Below, piece after piece: positions 6,010-6,790 of a stretch of 6,790 nt of DNA (its first letter is position 1; every line of letters starts with the position of its first letter). The stretch covers positions 1 to 6,790 of the forward strand of contig WLDR01000074.1 of the NCBI GenBank assembly GCA_009704705.1, given 5' to 3'. Source of the DNA: Actinomycetota bacterium. Lineage in GTDB: Bacteria; Actinomycetota; Actinomycetes; Actinomycetales; Microbacteriaceae. The notes under the pieces are model-generated. The model searched no databases, was not told where the DNA came from, and saw nothing but the letters and a program-made list of their open reading frames with translations. A program made the translations under genes and the position numbers.

Positions 6010-6790
6010 ATGACTGTTCGCGCGGTGGTGCACATTGGCCCCATCAAGACCGGATCGACCGCTCTAGCTCTCTACTTCTCGAGAGCGTCAAGTCGAAACC
6101 TCCTGTCTCCGGACGTGATCTACCCCATGGGCGAGCTGTGGTTTGGGCGAACGGCACAAGGCGCAATCCGCCAATGTCCCGAGATTGCAAGCCTCAAGCG
6201 AAACGCAGACGGCTCGCAGGACTTTGAAACTCCCGGTGTTGTTGATGCGATTGCAAAAGTTGCCGCGGAGCTTCGCGCACGACCGGGTTCGACCGACAAG
6301 GTGGCCGTCTTTATTGCAGAGACCGTAACCCACGATCATCCTGTGCCACTCATCCAGGAAGCTTTCACCGATCACTTCGATGAGGTGACGTTCGTCATGG
6401 TTGCTCGTCGACAAGACAAAGCTGCGGCGTCAACGCTCGCCCAAGAAGTCAAGACCCCGCACCTTTATCGTATAAATCTGGATCCGCGCAAACGCCAGTG
6501 GGTGCACGATTTGCCGTTTGGTGACTTCAATCATTTGAGGAACTACGAGCGGTGGATTTCTGGCCCGGAAAACTACCGACTTGTCGCGATTCCGTATCTC
6601 GAGGGAGAGCAGGCATCGTTCGCGAGCATCGAACGGTTTCATCGCGCAGGAGACATCCCGGGCCCTGTTGAGATACCGGGTATCGAAGGGCGACGGATTC
6701 ACCCGACCTTTTCGCGGGAAGGACTGAACGCCCTCATCAAGATCAAGAAGCGCCGCAGTCGTTGGGGATGGTTGCCGGGGATAAACGCCA
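6010..6790 (+). CDS. Sulfotransferase-like protein, N-terminal part (runs off the window)
   Basis: Open frame of 260 codons with no stop before the window edge. Predicted cytoplasmic, PAPS-dependent sulfotransferase-fold protein, probably acting on a glycan or glycolipid; acceptor unknown. HIGPIKTGSTALALYF (8-23) is the 5'-phosphosulfate-binding loop of the family (K13-T14-G15-S16-T17). FVMVARRQDKAAASTLAQEVK contains R133/R134 and S141, fitting the 3'-phosphate-binding R...S motif in the 'RRQD...S..Q..K' form seen in polysaccharide-associated members. The start is uncertain. ATG 6010 puts the P-loop at the usual distance from the N-terminus but has a weak ribosome binding site. ATG 5977, in the same frame and overlapping the GT61 stop as TAATG, would add 11 residues and allow coupling. 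It is the last gene of the run in view; the C-terminal part lies outside. Confidence 0.75.
   Translation, partial: MTVRAVVHIGPIKTGSTALALYFSRASSRNLLSPDVIYPMGELWFGRTAQGAIRQCPEIASLKRNADGSQDFETPGVVDAIAKVAAELRARPGSTDKVAVFIAETVTHDHPVPLIQEAFTDHFDEVTFVMVARRQDKAAASTLAQEVKTPHLYRINLDPRKRQWVHDLPFGDFNHLRNYERWISGPENYRLVAIPYLEGEQASFASIERFHRAGDIPGPVEIPGIEGRRIHPTFSREGLNALIKIKKRRSRWGWLPGINA

Noticed and set aside
5477..6010. Minus-strand open frame of 177 codons
   Set aside because: Antisense to the GT61-like gene, with no recognisable domain.

Overview
The window looks like a chromosomal segment of a moderately high-GC actinobacterium. The family Microbacteriaceae is my best guess, from the style of the ATP-grasp and alpha-E proteins; this is inference. 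The window is dense with genes. It combines a conserved three-gene cassette (circularly permuted ATP-grasp ligase, alpha-E protein, transglutaminase-like protein) with genes typical of cell-surface glycan synthesis.

Layout. Positions 1-146 hold the last 47 codons of an unrecognised plus-strand gene. A short intergenic gap (147-213) contains an imperfect hairpin between two converging genes. On the minus strand, 214-1314 encodes a GT-A-fold glycosyltransferase of the family 2 type with a clear DADEF motif. A 95-bp divergent intergenic region (1315-1409) separates it from the plus-strand run that fills the rest of the window. That run is an ATP-grasp protein (1410-3086), an alpha-E protein (3080-4009), a transglutaminase-like protein (4006-4851), a GT61/DUF563-type glycosyltransferase (4862-5977) and the start of a sulfotransferase-like gene (6010 to beyond the end).

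The three cassette genes overlap by 7 and 4 bp. The GT61 gene follows after only 10 bp with its own good ribosome binding site, and the sulfotransferase follows 32 bp later (or overlaps by 1 bp if the upstream ATG is used). The five genes therefore look like one transcription unit. The ATP-grasp/alpha-E/transglutaminase set is known from comparative genomics as a predicted peptide or amide ligase system paired with a transglutaminase-fold, peptidase-like enzyme; its product is not established. The two glycosyltransferases and the sulfotransferase suggest a (possibly sulfated) surface polysaccharide or glycolipid locus beside it. Whether the cassette acts on that glycan or is only a neighbour cannot be settled from sequence alone.

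I see no tRNA, rRNA, insertion sequence, CRISPR array or obvious phage feature.
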